Below, piece after piece: positions 24,880 through 32,165 of a stretch of DNA of 64,000 nt (its first letter is position 1; each line of letters starts with the position of its first letter). The DNA is from Pseudomonadota bacterium (GTDB lineage Bacteria > Pseudomonadota > Alphaproteobacteria > Rhizobiales > Tepidamorphaceae): positions 1-64,000 of the forward strand of contig JAEWYT010000016.1 of the NCBI GenBank assembly GCA_023458595.1, read 5' to 3'. Made by a program: the position numbers and the translations under genes. The notes beneath the pieces were generated by a model. That model saw only the letters and a list, made by a program, of their open reading frames with translations, made no database searches and was not told the DNA's origin.

Positions 24880-26160
24880 TCAGCGCACGGGCACGAAGGC
24901 TTCCGGCAGGAAAAGGGAGAACTGCGGGACAAGGGCGACCAGCAGCAGGACGAGGAGGCAGATGCCGATCAGCGGCAGCGCCTGCCGCGTCACCGCGCCG
25001 AGCGGCTGGCCCGATGCCGCGCAGACGATGAACAGAAGGATGCCGACCGGCGGCGTCGCCATGCCGATCACCACGTTCAGCACCACCACCGTGCCGAACT
25101 GGACGGGATCCATGCCGACCACCTTCTGGAACTCGAGCAGGATCGGCATCGTCAGGATCAGGATCGATATCGGCTCGAGGAACATGCCGAGCACCAGCAG
25201 CACGATCTGGAGCAGGAACATGACGACGATCGGGTTGTCGCTGACCTGCAGCACTGCCGAGGCGATCGTTGTCGGCACCTGTTCGAGCGTGAAGACATAG
25301 GCAACGATGGCCGCCATCGCGGTGATGAACAGGATCGACGCGCTGGCGATCGCCGTGGCGATCATCGCGTCCCAGATGCCCTTGAACGTCAGGTCGCGGT
25401 AGGCGAAGCCGACGATGAAGGCGTACACTACCGCGACGGCGGCCGCTTCCGTCGGCGTGAAGACGCCGGCCTTGATGCCGACGACGATGATGACCGGCAG
25501 GAACAGGGCGGGCAGGGTGCGGATGGTCGATTGGCGTCGTTCCGCCCAGCCGACCTTCTCGGTGGTCGGAAAGCCGTCGCGCCGCGCCCGCCAGCCGGCA
25601 TAGGTGAGCAGGCCCCCCGCTATCATGATGCCGGGCACGACTCCGGCGATGAAAAGCTGGCCGATCGAGGTGCCCGACAGGACGCCGTAGACGATCATGG
25701 TGATGCTCGGCGGGATGATCGGGCCCATGACCGCGCTGACGCCGACGAGGGCGGCGGCATAGGCCGGCGGCATGCCCTGCTTGCGCATCGCCGGGACGAG
25801 GATCGAGCCGAGCGCCGAGGCTTCCGCGGTCGCGCTGCCGGAGATGCCGGCGAAGAAGCCGGAGGAAAGCACCGTCACCGACGACATGCCGCCCGCCCGG
25901 TGGCCCACCATTGCTCGGGCGAAGGTAACGATGCGGTCGGTGATGCCGCCGACGTTCATAAGGTTGCCGGCGAGCAGGAACAGCGGGATCGTCAGCAGGA
26001 TGAACTGGTCGACGCCGGCCATCATCCGTTGCGGAAACGCGAGCAGCACCGATCCGTTTCCGCTGACGAACAGGTAGATCATTCCGCCGACGCCGAGCGC
26101 CAGCGAGATCGGCACGCCGACGGCGAGCAGGAGGAAGAAGGCCCCGAAGAAACCGCCCAT
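24880..26160 (-). CDS. TRAP transporter large permease (DctM family)
   Basis: The 426-residue ion-coupled transmembrane subunit of a TRAP importer. It has about eleven to twelve hydrophobic segments, the family stretch SSVTVLSSGFFAGISGSATAEASALG near residues 92-117 (given in part: FFAGISGSATAEASALG), PPSITMIVYG and the C-terminal TPPVGILLFI. It works with the small permease 13 bases upstream and the periplasmic binding protein. In the operon it is followed by an aldolase and other catabolic genes, pointing to uptake of an organic acid. Confidence 0.96.
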   Translation of the reverse strand: MGGFFGAFFLLLAVGVPISLALGVGGMIYLFVSGNGSVLLAFPQRMMAGVDQFILLTIPLFLLAGNLMNVGGITDRIVTFARAMVGHRAGGMSSVTVLSSGFFAGISGSATAEASALGSILVPAMRKQGMPPAYAAALVGVSAVMGPIIPPSITMIVYGVLSGTSIGQLFIAGVVPGIMIAGGLLTYAGWRARRDGFPTTEKVGWAERRQSTIRTLPALFLPVIIVVGIKAGVFTPTEAAAVAVVYAFIVGFAYRDLTFKGIWDAMIATAIASASILFITAMAAIVAYVFTLEQVPTTIASAVLQVSDNPIVVMFLLQIVLLVLGMFLEPISILILTMPILLEFQKVVGMDPVQFGTVVVLNVVIGMATPPVGILLFIVCAASGQPLGAVTRQALPLIGICLLVLLLVALVPQFSLFLPEAFVPVR

Positions 26161-26173
26161 CAGATCCGGTCCG

Positions 26174-26758
26174 TCATAGCGCGCTGTCGCCGTGGACGCC
26201 GGTCGGCCTCGACGGCCCGGTGTGGTGCTTCAACGCCACGAGGTCGGACACGATCGAGCCGATGATGTGCAGGCCGAGCAGGGCGCTGCCCACGGAGACC
26301 GAGATGTAGACCCACCAGATCGAGACTCCGATCTCGCGGCCGGTGATCGACATCCAGATGAAATCGAGCGCGGGAATCTTCTGCATCTGCAGCCGGCCGG
26401 CGTAGACGACGCCGTTGACGGTCATCAGCCACAGGAAGACGAGGATCGGGATCGCCGCCAGAGCCTTGAGCGCTATCCGCCAGCCCGGCTTCAGCATCAG
26501 GGGCACGATCTCGACGGCGACCAGCTCGCCCTTCTGGTAGGCGAGGCCGACGAGCAGGAAGGTCTGCCAGATCAGGATGTAGCGGCACAGTTCCTCGGCC
26601 CAGATGAGCGAGGAACTGAACAGGTAGCGCATGACCACCTGCACGGCCATCACCGCGACGATCGTCAGCATGGAGATGCCCGCGAGAAAGCGGATCAGCC
26701 GCTCGTACCACGCGACCAGCCGCATCACGCCGTTCGTGGCTGCTCCGTTGGATGACAT
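26174..26758 (-). CDS. TRAP transporter small permease (DctQ family)
   Basis: A 194-residue protein with four hydrophobic segments, the normal topology of the DctQ subunit. The family motif SLIWAEELCRYILIW lies near residues 49-63. It pairs with DctM in the inner membrane. It is separated from the binding-protein gene by an 88-base gap carrying a strong stem-loop, and from dctM by 13 bases. The C-terminus is hydrophilic, with no special features. Confidence 0.94.
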   Translation of the reverse strand: MSSNGAATNGVMRLVAWYERLIRFLAGISMLTIVAVMAVQVVMRYLFSSSLIWAEELCRYILIWQTFLLVGLAYQKGELVAVEIVPLMLKPGWRIALKALAAIPILVFLWLMTVNGVVYAGRLQMQKIPALDFIWMSITGREIGVSIWWVYISVSVGSALLGLHIIGSIVSDLVALKHHTGPSRPTGVHGDSAL

Positions 26759-26788
26759 CGGCCGTACCCCGAAAGCTCAGGATTGTCG

Positions 26789-26825
26789 GCCCCGCGGACG
26801 CAAACGGTGCCACCGTCCGCGGGGC
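26789..26825 (-). promoter_or_regulatory. Intercistronic stem-loop between dctP and dctQ
   Basis: GCCCCGCGGAC (26789-26799) and GTCCGCGGGGC (26815-26825) give a perfect 11-bp stem with a 15-base loop in the transcribed strand. No T tract follows on the minus strand, so it is not a standard terminator. In this position it probably stabilises the upstream binding-protein mRNA or lowers downstream expression, giving an excess of the binding protein; this is inference. Confidence 0.65.
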
Positions 26826-26846
26826 TCTTCTCGCTCGGGAGGAGCG

Positions 26847-27845
26847 TCAGGATTCCGACTGGGCGAGCGCCACGAACTCGGCGATGAGCGGCGACTTCTG
26901 GCTCCACTCGCCGACCAGCGGCGCGACCTTCTGCTTCATTGCGGGCAGGTCCTCCAGCTCGAAGATCTCGACGCCCTTCGCGCGCAGCTCGTCGCGGCCG
27001 GTGTAGTCCTGGTTCTTGGTGTAGGCGAGCGTCGGCGCGATCGAGTCCTTGCCGGCCTGGCGCATGGCCTGCTGGACCTCGGCGGGCAGGCCGTCGAAGA
27101 ACGTCTTGTTGATGACGGTGACGTTGTGCCAGGGGTAATGGCCGGTCAGCGTAAAGTTCTTGCCGACCTCCCACAGGTTCTCGCCGAGCATCGAGGAGAC
27201 GTTGATCTCCACCGCGTCGATGACCTTGGTTTCCAGGGCGCCGTAGACCTCGCCGTAGGGCAGGCCGACAGGGCTGGTGCCGATCGTCTCCCAGATCGCC
27301 TTGTGCAGCGGCACCGGCACGATGCGGGTCTTGAGGCCGGCGAAGTCGTCGGTCTTCTTCACCGGATCCTTGGCCGACAGGAAGTTGCGCTGGCCGATGT
27401 CGGTCGTCTGAAGGCCGACGAGCCCGGCCGGCTCCAGGTCGTCGAGGATCTTCTGGGCGACGTCGCTGGTGGCCAGCTTGGTGAACTGGTCGTAGTCCTT
27501 GATCAGGAACGGCAGCTGGTAGGCGTCGAGCGCCGGGCGGCCGGTGACGAGCGGGAACAGGATGCCGCTCGACGAGCACATTTCGTTGGTGCCGGCGAGC
27601 GTCGCCTCGAGGTTCTGCTTGTCGTCGCCGAGCTGGCGGTTCGGGAAGATCGTAATGTCGACCGCGCCGGGAACCAGCGCTTCGAGCGCTTTCTTGAATT
27701 CGACGGTGGCGATGTGGCCCGGATGGATCTCGTTCGCGGCGTGGGCGAGCTTGATCTTGACCGGGTTCGCCCGCGCGACATAGGGCATCGCCAGGGCGGC
27801 GGCCGCGGCACCGGAGACCGCGAGCATTCTGCGACGTGTAAACAT
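26847..27845 (-). CDS. TRAP transporter substrate-binding protein (DctP family)
   Basis: The 332-residue periplasmic receptor of the TRAP system. The N-terminus MFTRRRMLAVSGAAAAALAM is a twin-arginine-like signal ending near ARA. IKLAHAANEIHPGH opens the mature fold, and FAGLKTRIVPVPLHKAIWETIG near residues 178-200 includes the conserved Arg that binds the substrate carboxylate (seen in GLKTRIVPVP). It is the first gene of the operon, divergent from the cupin gene across a shared regulatory region. The ligand is expected to be a carboxylic acid. Confidence 0.94.
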   Translation of the reverse strand: MFTRRRMLAVSGAAAAALAMPYVARANPVKIKLAHAANEIHPGHIATVEFKKALEALVPGAVDITIFPNRQLGDDKQNLEATLAGTNEMCSSSGILFPLVTGRPALDAYQLPFLIKDYDQFTKLATSDVAQKILDDLEPAGLVGLQTTDIGQRNFLSAKDPVKKTDDFAGLKTRIVPVPLHKAIWETIGTSPVGLPYGEVYGALETKVIDAVEINVSSMLGENLWEVGKNFTLTGHYPWHNVTVINKTFFDGLPAEVQQAMRQAGKDSIAPTLAYTKNQDYTGRDELRAKGVEIFELEDLPAMKQKVAPLVGEWSQKSPLIAEFVALAQSES

Positions 27846-27869
27846 GTTGGACTCCCTCCCGTTTCGTCT

Positions 27870-27878
27870 AGCAGAACG
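27870..27878 (-). promoter_or_regulatory. Left copy of a mirrored 9-mer, candidate IclR operator half
   Basis: AGCAGAACG here is the exact reverse complement of CGTTCTGCT at 28053-28061. Each copy lies between a promoter and the first gene of one of the two divergent transcripts, which suggests a common regulator, most simply the IclR protein encoded next to the cupin gene. Confidence 0.45.
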
Positions 27879-27901
27879 TTGTTACGTTTTATGGCGCTAC
27901 C

Positions 27902-27928
27902 ATCCTATGAGTGGGTCGGCGATGTCAA
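27902..27928 (-). promoter_or_regulatory. Candidate promoter of the TRAP operon
   Basis: On the minus strand a perfect TTGACA (27928-27923) is followed 15 bases later by TAGGAT (27907-27902). The -35 is strong and the spacing is short. The start would be about 50 bases before the dctP ATG. Confidence 0.45.
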
Positions 27929-28009
27929 CAGCGCGTCCAGAGCCGAATGGAGAAAATTTCGCCCTGCGGAGTGTGCTTCCGCCCTCCCGAGCCGCCGACC
28001 GCCGCGCAC

Positions 28010-28040
28010 TTGACAAAATGCGCGGGCATGGGCTTGTTAT
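28010..28040 (+). promoter_or_regulatory. Candidate promoter of the cupin gene
   Basis: A perfect TTGACA (28010-28015) precedes TGTTAT (28035-28040) by 19 bases, in a locally AT-rich stretch. Initiation near 28047 would place the inverted repeat 28052-28072 at the very start of the transcript. Confidence 0.5.
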
Positions 28041-28051
28041 TTTTAAGCACA

Positions 28052-28072
28052 TCGTTCTGCTGTAAAGAACGA
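28052..28072 (+). promoter_or_regulatory. Inverted repeat TCGTTCT-N7-AGAACGA, candidate operator
   Basis: Perfect 7-bp arms around GCTGTAA, lying just downstream of the predicted cupin promoter. The left part CGTTCTGCT recurs in mirror orientation at 27870-27878 in front of the TRAP operon. Confidence 0.5.
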
Positions 28073-28111
28073 GGTCTGCCCTCGGGCAGGGCAGGAAACA
28101 GGAGGAAGGGC

Positions 28112-29017
28112 ATGTACGACCGCACCGATCCACGCTCCCGCATGGCCGCCGCAACGGCGGCGAAGCAGCCGGCCACGACCTTCGCGGGCGCCGACTACGG
28201 GCTCTTTTACGAAGACGGCCCGCAGATCTCGGACGCGCTCTCGAAATCCTGGCTGACGCGCGGGCAGAATTTCCTGGTCGCCTACACGGAGACCGAGCCC
28301 GGGGCGGTGCTGGAGCGCAAGGGCCAGACCGACGAATACGTCCTGCTGCTGCACGACAAGGACGTGCCGGTGACGGTCGAGGCGGGGGCGGAGAATGTCG
28401 ACGTTCCGGGTTTCTCGCTCGTCATCGTCCCGCCCGGCGACAGCCGCGTCACGCTCCACAGGGGCGGTCGCTGCACGCGCATCTTCTCGACGCAGTCGAA
28501 GGACCTCGCCGAGCTCTGCGCCAACGCCGCCTCCTATGCCGAGCCGCATCCCAACATCCCCCCGTTCGAGCCGTGGCCGGAACCGGTCGGCGGCTACAGG
28601 GTCCGCGTCTACAGCCTCGACATCCCGAAGCAGGAGGGCCGCTTCGGCCGCATCTTCCGCTGCACGACGCTGATGGTGAACTACCTCGATCCGCAGGTCG
28701 GTCCGCGCGACACCGCCAAGCTGTCGCCGCATCACCACGACGATTTCGAGCAGGGCTCGCTCGCCGTCGACGGCTCCTACACCCATCACCTGCGCTGGCC
28801 GTGGACGACCGACATGGCCAACTGGCGTGAGGACGAGCACGCCTTCTGCAAGGCGCCCTCGCTCACCGTCATTCCGCCGCCCGCGATCCATACCTCGCGC
28901 GGCATGGAAGCTTCCCTCAACCAGCTCGTCGACATCTTTTCGCCGCCGCGATTCGATTTTTCGAACCAGCCGGGATGGGTGTTGAACGCCGACGAATACC
29001 CGATGCCGCCGCAATAG
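28112..29017 (+). CDS. Cupin-fold protein of the TRAP/aldolase locus
   Basis: A 301-residue cytoplasmic protein with two cupin-like halves. The C-terminal half holds the metal site (PHHHDDFEQGSL near residue 210 and a later His in PAIHTSRG), while the N-terminal half keeps the fold pattern (LERKGQTDEYVLLLHD) without the His cluster. Such proteins are isomerases or small dioxygenases; I cannot name the reaction. GGAGGAAGGG immediately upstream fixes the ATG at 28112. It is divergent from the TRAP operon and followed by the IclR gene, so it is probably part of the same regulon and acts on the same substrate. Confidence 0.8.
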   Translation: MYDRTDPRSRMAAATAAKQPATTFAGADYGLFYEDGPQISDALSKSWLTRGQNFLVAYTETEPGAVLERKGQTDEYVLLLHDKDVPVTVEAGAENVDVPGFSLVIVPPGDSRVTLHRGGRCTRIFSTQSKDLAELCANAASYAEPHPNIPPFEPWPEPVGGYRVRVYSLDIPKQEGRFGRIFRCTTLMVNYLDPQVGPRDTAKLSPHHHDDFEQGSLAVDGSYTHHLRWPWTTDMANWREDEHAFCKAPSLTVIPPPAIHTSRGMEASLNQLVDIFSPPRFDFSNQPGWVLNADEYPMPPQ

Positions 29018-29032
29018 CGGCACCGGTGCCGC
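29017..29032 (+). terminator. 16-base perfect palindrome after the cupin gene
   Basis: GCGGCACCGGTGCCGC begins at the last base of the cupin stop codon. It could form a hairpin in the transcript end; no T run follows, so a classical intrinsic terminator is not proven. A TTGACT (29062-29067) with CATCTT (29086-29091) downstream could start the iclR transcript separately. Confidence 0.3.
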
Positions 29033-29183
29033 CGTTCCCGCGGGCGGCGCCGGCGGTCCGTTTGACTTCCCCCGGGGCGGGAGCGCATCTTGGCGGCGTC
29101 CGGGCGGGCTGGCGACCGTTCCCGGTGCGATCGGCGCGGCGGAGCGCCTGCCGGAACCGGGTGGCGAACTGAAACGGGGCGAG

Positions 29184-29993
29184 ATGGCGAAAGGCTCAGG
29201 GATACAGGCTGTCGAGTTCGCGCTGAGCATCCTCGAATACGTCGCCCATTGTCAGACGTCCGTGGGCGTTTCGGAGCTCGCGCGGGCTTTCGGCACGACC
29301 AAGAGCCGCATCCACCGCCATCTGCAGACGCTCGTCGCCGCCGGCTACCTGATCCGCTCGCAGGACACCGAGCGCTACAGCGTCAGTGCCCGCCTGATGG
29401 CGCTCGGCCAGGCGGTGAGCGAGAGCTTCGAGATCGCGACCGCGGCCCGGGAAGTGGCGCGGGCACTGCGCGACAGTCTCGGCCACACGGTCGCGATCAG
29501 CCAGCCCGAGCTGGAAGGCAACCGGATCCTGCTGCTCATGCCGAGCCGCTCCAACATCGACATCTCGGTGAAGCCCGGCTCGCTGCTGCCGTTCCATTCG
29601 AGCGCGCAGGGCAAGGTGAGCCTTGCCTTCGGCGATCCGGCGCGGCTCGAACAGGTCTGTTCCCAGAAGCTTGAGCAGCGCACCCCGGCGACCGTTGCCG
29701 ACCCGGTGCGGCTCCGCGCCGAAGTCGAGCAGGTGCGACGCCGGCGCTGGGCCGCGGCGCCCAACGAGGCGATGATCGGCCTGAACGCGCTCGCCGCCCC
29801 GATCTTCGATGCGCTCGGCGCCTATGTAGGCTCGGTCGCCATCACGGATTCGGTGCAGTTCATCCCCGAGGAGCCGTCCCGCGAACAGATCGACCAGCTT
29901 CTGGACGCGGCCGAGAAGATTTCGAAGAATCTCGGCTACCGCGACGCCCCCGGCCGCCCGGCGGCGCTTCCGTCGGGCCTGCACCGGCACTGA
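29184..29993 (+). CDS. IclR family transcriptional regulator
   Basis: A 269-residue DNA-binding regulator. The N-terminal winged helix-turn-helix is clear (VGVSELARAFGTTKSRIHRHLQTL, residues about 28-51, with recognition helix TTKSRIHRHL), followed by the effector-binding IclR domain (LLPFHSSAQGKVSLAF near 133 and GLNALAAPIFDALG near 195). It sits next to the cupin gene and opposite the TRAP operon, so it very likely controls both in response to the imported compound. The mirrored CGTTCTGCT elements between the two transcripts are its best candidate sites. Confidence 0.93.
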   Translation: MAKGSGIQAVEFALSILEYVAHCQTSVGVSELARAFGTTKSRIHRHLQTLVAAGYLIRSQDTERYSVSARLMALGQAVSESFEIATAAREVARALRDSLGHTVAISQPELEGNRILLLMPSRSNIDISVKPGSLLPFHSSAQGKVSLAFGDPARLEQVCSQKLEQRTPATVADPVRLRAEVEQVRRRRWAAAPNEAMIGLNALAAPIFDALGAYVGSVAITDSVQFIPEEPSREQIDQLLDAAEKISKNLGYRDAPGRPAALPSGLHRH

Positions 29994-30192
29994 AGCATCC
30001 GCAATTTGAGCCGCCGAATAGAGTAGAAAAGAAATATACAGAGAATATTGATTATTATAACTCAAATTATATTGAGATAACAAATAAATATATCGGTATT
30101 TCCAAAACAAGTAAAATATATACTAGATATATATCTGCTATTATGAAGTATATTTCAGTAGAAATCGATCGACGAGTTGGAGAGAATATGTA

Positions 30193-30221
30193 TTGACCGA
30201 AAATTTGGCCGGTGTATTAAT
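30193..30221 (+). promoter_or_regulatory. Candidate promoter of the metzincin gene in an AT-rich island
   Basis: TTGACC (30193-30198) and ATTAAT (30216-30221) are 17 bases apart inside the AT-rich stretch 30000-30260. That stretch also contains the palindrome AGATATATATCT (30125-30136) and has no coding potential. Confidence 0.45.
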
Positions 30222-30278
30222 ATAGCCGGCTAATAGGGTAATTCGTGAGGGCAATAGACCATCAATAGGGGGGCGAAG

Positions 30279-31634
30279 ATGACCCTGTCGAAGCGGGCTT
30301 CCCTCAAGCAAGTCGTCCGCCTTCTTCGATCACACAAAGGCGAGCTTTCTCCCGCGGGCAGGGCCGAGCGGCTGTCCGCGTCGAGGCGATTGCGGACGCT
30401 CTTGACCTTGGCCGCCAGCGTCCTGTTGTCAAGCTCGACGGGCGTTTTCGCAGCAGGCTTGTTCGAGCCGCTGTCGAGCGCTGAGGCCGCTTCTTTCCCG
30501 GTCGCCGTCGTCTCTCCGGTCAATGTCCGCGACCGTCTGGTACGGCTGGATTACCGCTATATGGAATCCAACTTGGCGCCGCTCGGCGCAGATATGGAAC
30601 GCAGCCGCGTTCGCCGGGCGCCGACGGCTGCATCGATAGACGTCGAGTTGTTCCCGGACCTTTCCGTGACCATCGAGCGAACTCGTCTCGAGAAGGCTAG
30701 AGGCGAAGGCGGCGGCCTTATCTGGTCCGGTTCCATGACAGACGATGCCATCGGCGATGCCGTGCTCGTCGTCTCCGGTGGCCAGATCACCGGCCGAATT
30801 CTCTACGAGCGCCGGCTCTTCCGGATCACGCCCGTCAGCGGCGCCGTGCACCGTATCGTTGAGATCGATGCATCCAAGTTTCCGGGCGATGTCGTTGTGA
30901 TCCCGCCGCGAGCGGATCGCGGCATCGTCGAGGGCATCAAAGAGTCGGCCCGGAAGACCGAGATACGAATCCTGATGCCGTATACGAAGAAGGCAGCGTC
31001 GGAATCGGGGCACATAGTTCAGGACGCCAAGCTTGCGATAGCTCTCGGCAACCGGTCGCTGAGGAACGCTGGCGTGAGGATCAGATACGTCCTGGCCGGC
31101 ACGATGAAAGTGCCAGGCTATGCCGAGCCGACGGACTTTTCCGACACTTTGCACGATTTGACTTATGGAACTGGTGGTTTCGATGCCGTTCACGCGATGC
31201 GTGATAGCACACAGGCGGATCTGGTCGCTCTATTGCGTGTCGGGCTGCAATATTGTGGGATCGGTTGGCTCAACGAAGACCCGGACCCGGCCAGCGAGCA
31301 ATGGGGCTTTTCGGTAACGTCGATAGAGTGCGTCTCCGACGACACTGTTTCCCACGAAGTCGGTCACAATCAGGGCCTTCGCCACGACCGGTTCGTAGAG
31401 CCGAAGGCGCCGAAAAGCCGTTACAACTATGGCTTCGTGAACAAGAATGCGAGGATTCGCTCTGTCATGGCCTATACGAACAAGTGCAGCAGTTGCACAA
31501 AGGTGTTGATGTATTCTTCTTCGAAGAAGAAATACAAAGGGCACAAGCTCGGGATAAAGCAGGGCAAGCGTGGTGCCGCCGATGCGGCCCGCACCCTCGA
31601 CGAGAACCGAAGCGTGATTTCGAACTTTCGCTGA
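30279..31634 (+). CDS. Secreted metzincin-type zinc metalloprotease
   Basis: A 451-residue predicted secreted peptidase. The zinc site HEVGHNQGLRHD (HExxHxxGxxHD) lies near residue 363 and a Met-turn SVMAY about 40 residues later, the two hallmarks of metzincins such as reprolysins. A hydrophobic signal-like stretch (TLAASVLLSSSTGVFAAGLF) is at residues 42-61 after a long basic lead; a prodomain of about 180 residues precedes the catalytic part, which starts around EIRILMPYTKKAA. Six Cys late in the protein could form disulfides. Codon use is less GC-biased than the neighbours and an AT-rich island precedes it, suggesting acquisition by transfer. GGGG lies before the ATG. The target protein is unknown. 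Confidence 0.85.
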   Translation: MTLSKRASLKQVVRLLRSHKGELSPAGRAERLSASRRLRTLLTLAASVLLSSSTGVFAAGLFEPLSSAEAASFPVAVVSPVNVRDRLVRLDYRYMESNLAPLGADMERSRVRRAPTAASIDVELFPDLSVTIERTRLEKARGEGGGLIWSGSMTDDAIGDAVLVVSGGQITGRILYERRLFRITPVSGAVHRIVEIDASKFPGDVVVIPPRADRGIVEGIKESARKTEIRILMPYTKKAASESGHIVQDAKLAIALGNRSLRNAGVRIRYVLAGTMKVPGYAEPTDFSDTLHDLTYGTGGFDAVHAMRDSTQADLVALLRVGLQYCGIGWLNEDPDPASEQWGFSVTSIECVSDDTVSHEVGHNQGLRHDRFVEPKAPKSRYNYGFVNKNARIRSVMAYTNKCSSCTKVLMYSSSKKKYKGHKLGIKQGKRGAADAARTLDENRSVISNFR

Positions 31635-31904
31635 ATTGGTCATCGGATCTGAAACGCTGGCGATCGGTCGCCGCCGACGGCGGAGGGTCGTCGTCGCGGC
31701 CGGTCTGCCGTGCGTTCATGGATCCTCCGAGAGCCCTTCTGGAAAGCGGAGCCTCCGCGCGACAGCCGCCGCTCGGCTCGCTGCCTTCCGACCGTGAACG
31801 GGAGGATGAAGCGGACCAAGGGCTGTTCCACCAAACTTTTGATTGGTTGGCGGAAATCACCGCACCGGCAGCCGAACGCGGCAATTTGGAGAAGAAGGAA
31901 GATT
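31635..31904. other. Gap between the metzincin gene and tRNA-Gln
   Basis: About 270 bases without a convincing gene, repeat or promoter. It lies at the 3' side of the tRNA gene. No duplicated tRNA end was seen. Confidence 0.5.
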
Positions 31905-31978
31905 TGGCTGGGGGACCTGGATTCGAACCAGGACTAGCGGAGTCAGAGTCCGCGGTTCTACCGTTAAACTATCCCCCA
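31905..31978 (-). tRNA. tRNA-Gln (CTG anticodon)
   Basis: A 74-base cloverleaf on the minus strand with encoded CCA. The acceptor stem TGGGGGA pairs with TCCCCCA, with the U1-A72 pair typical of glutamine tRNAs. The anticodon loop is CTCTGAC (anticodon CTG) on stem GCGGA/TCCGC, and the T-arm contains GGTTCGAATCC. The metzincin gene flanks its 3' side and the propeller gene its 5' side. Confidence 0.95.
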
Positions 31979-32165
31979 GCGGAAAGCCGCGTCTGCTTTC
32001 GGCGGCTTGGCTGGCCGGTGCCGTTCGGCCGCTCGGGCCCGGCGCCGGATCAGCCGCTCAGATAACGTTTCGATCTTCCCGTGTCCACCCTCGGGCGGGG
32101 CAAAATTTGAACGCCCCGGGCCTTGGTCCCGGAAACCCGATGGTCGGAGAGACCGGCGAAACCGG

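Noticed and set aside
31253..32065. 270-codon plus-strand frame through the end of the protease gene and tRNA-Gln
   Set aside because: It overlaps a confident gene in another frame and a tRNA; no domain or ribosome site supports it.
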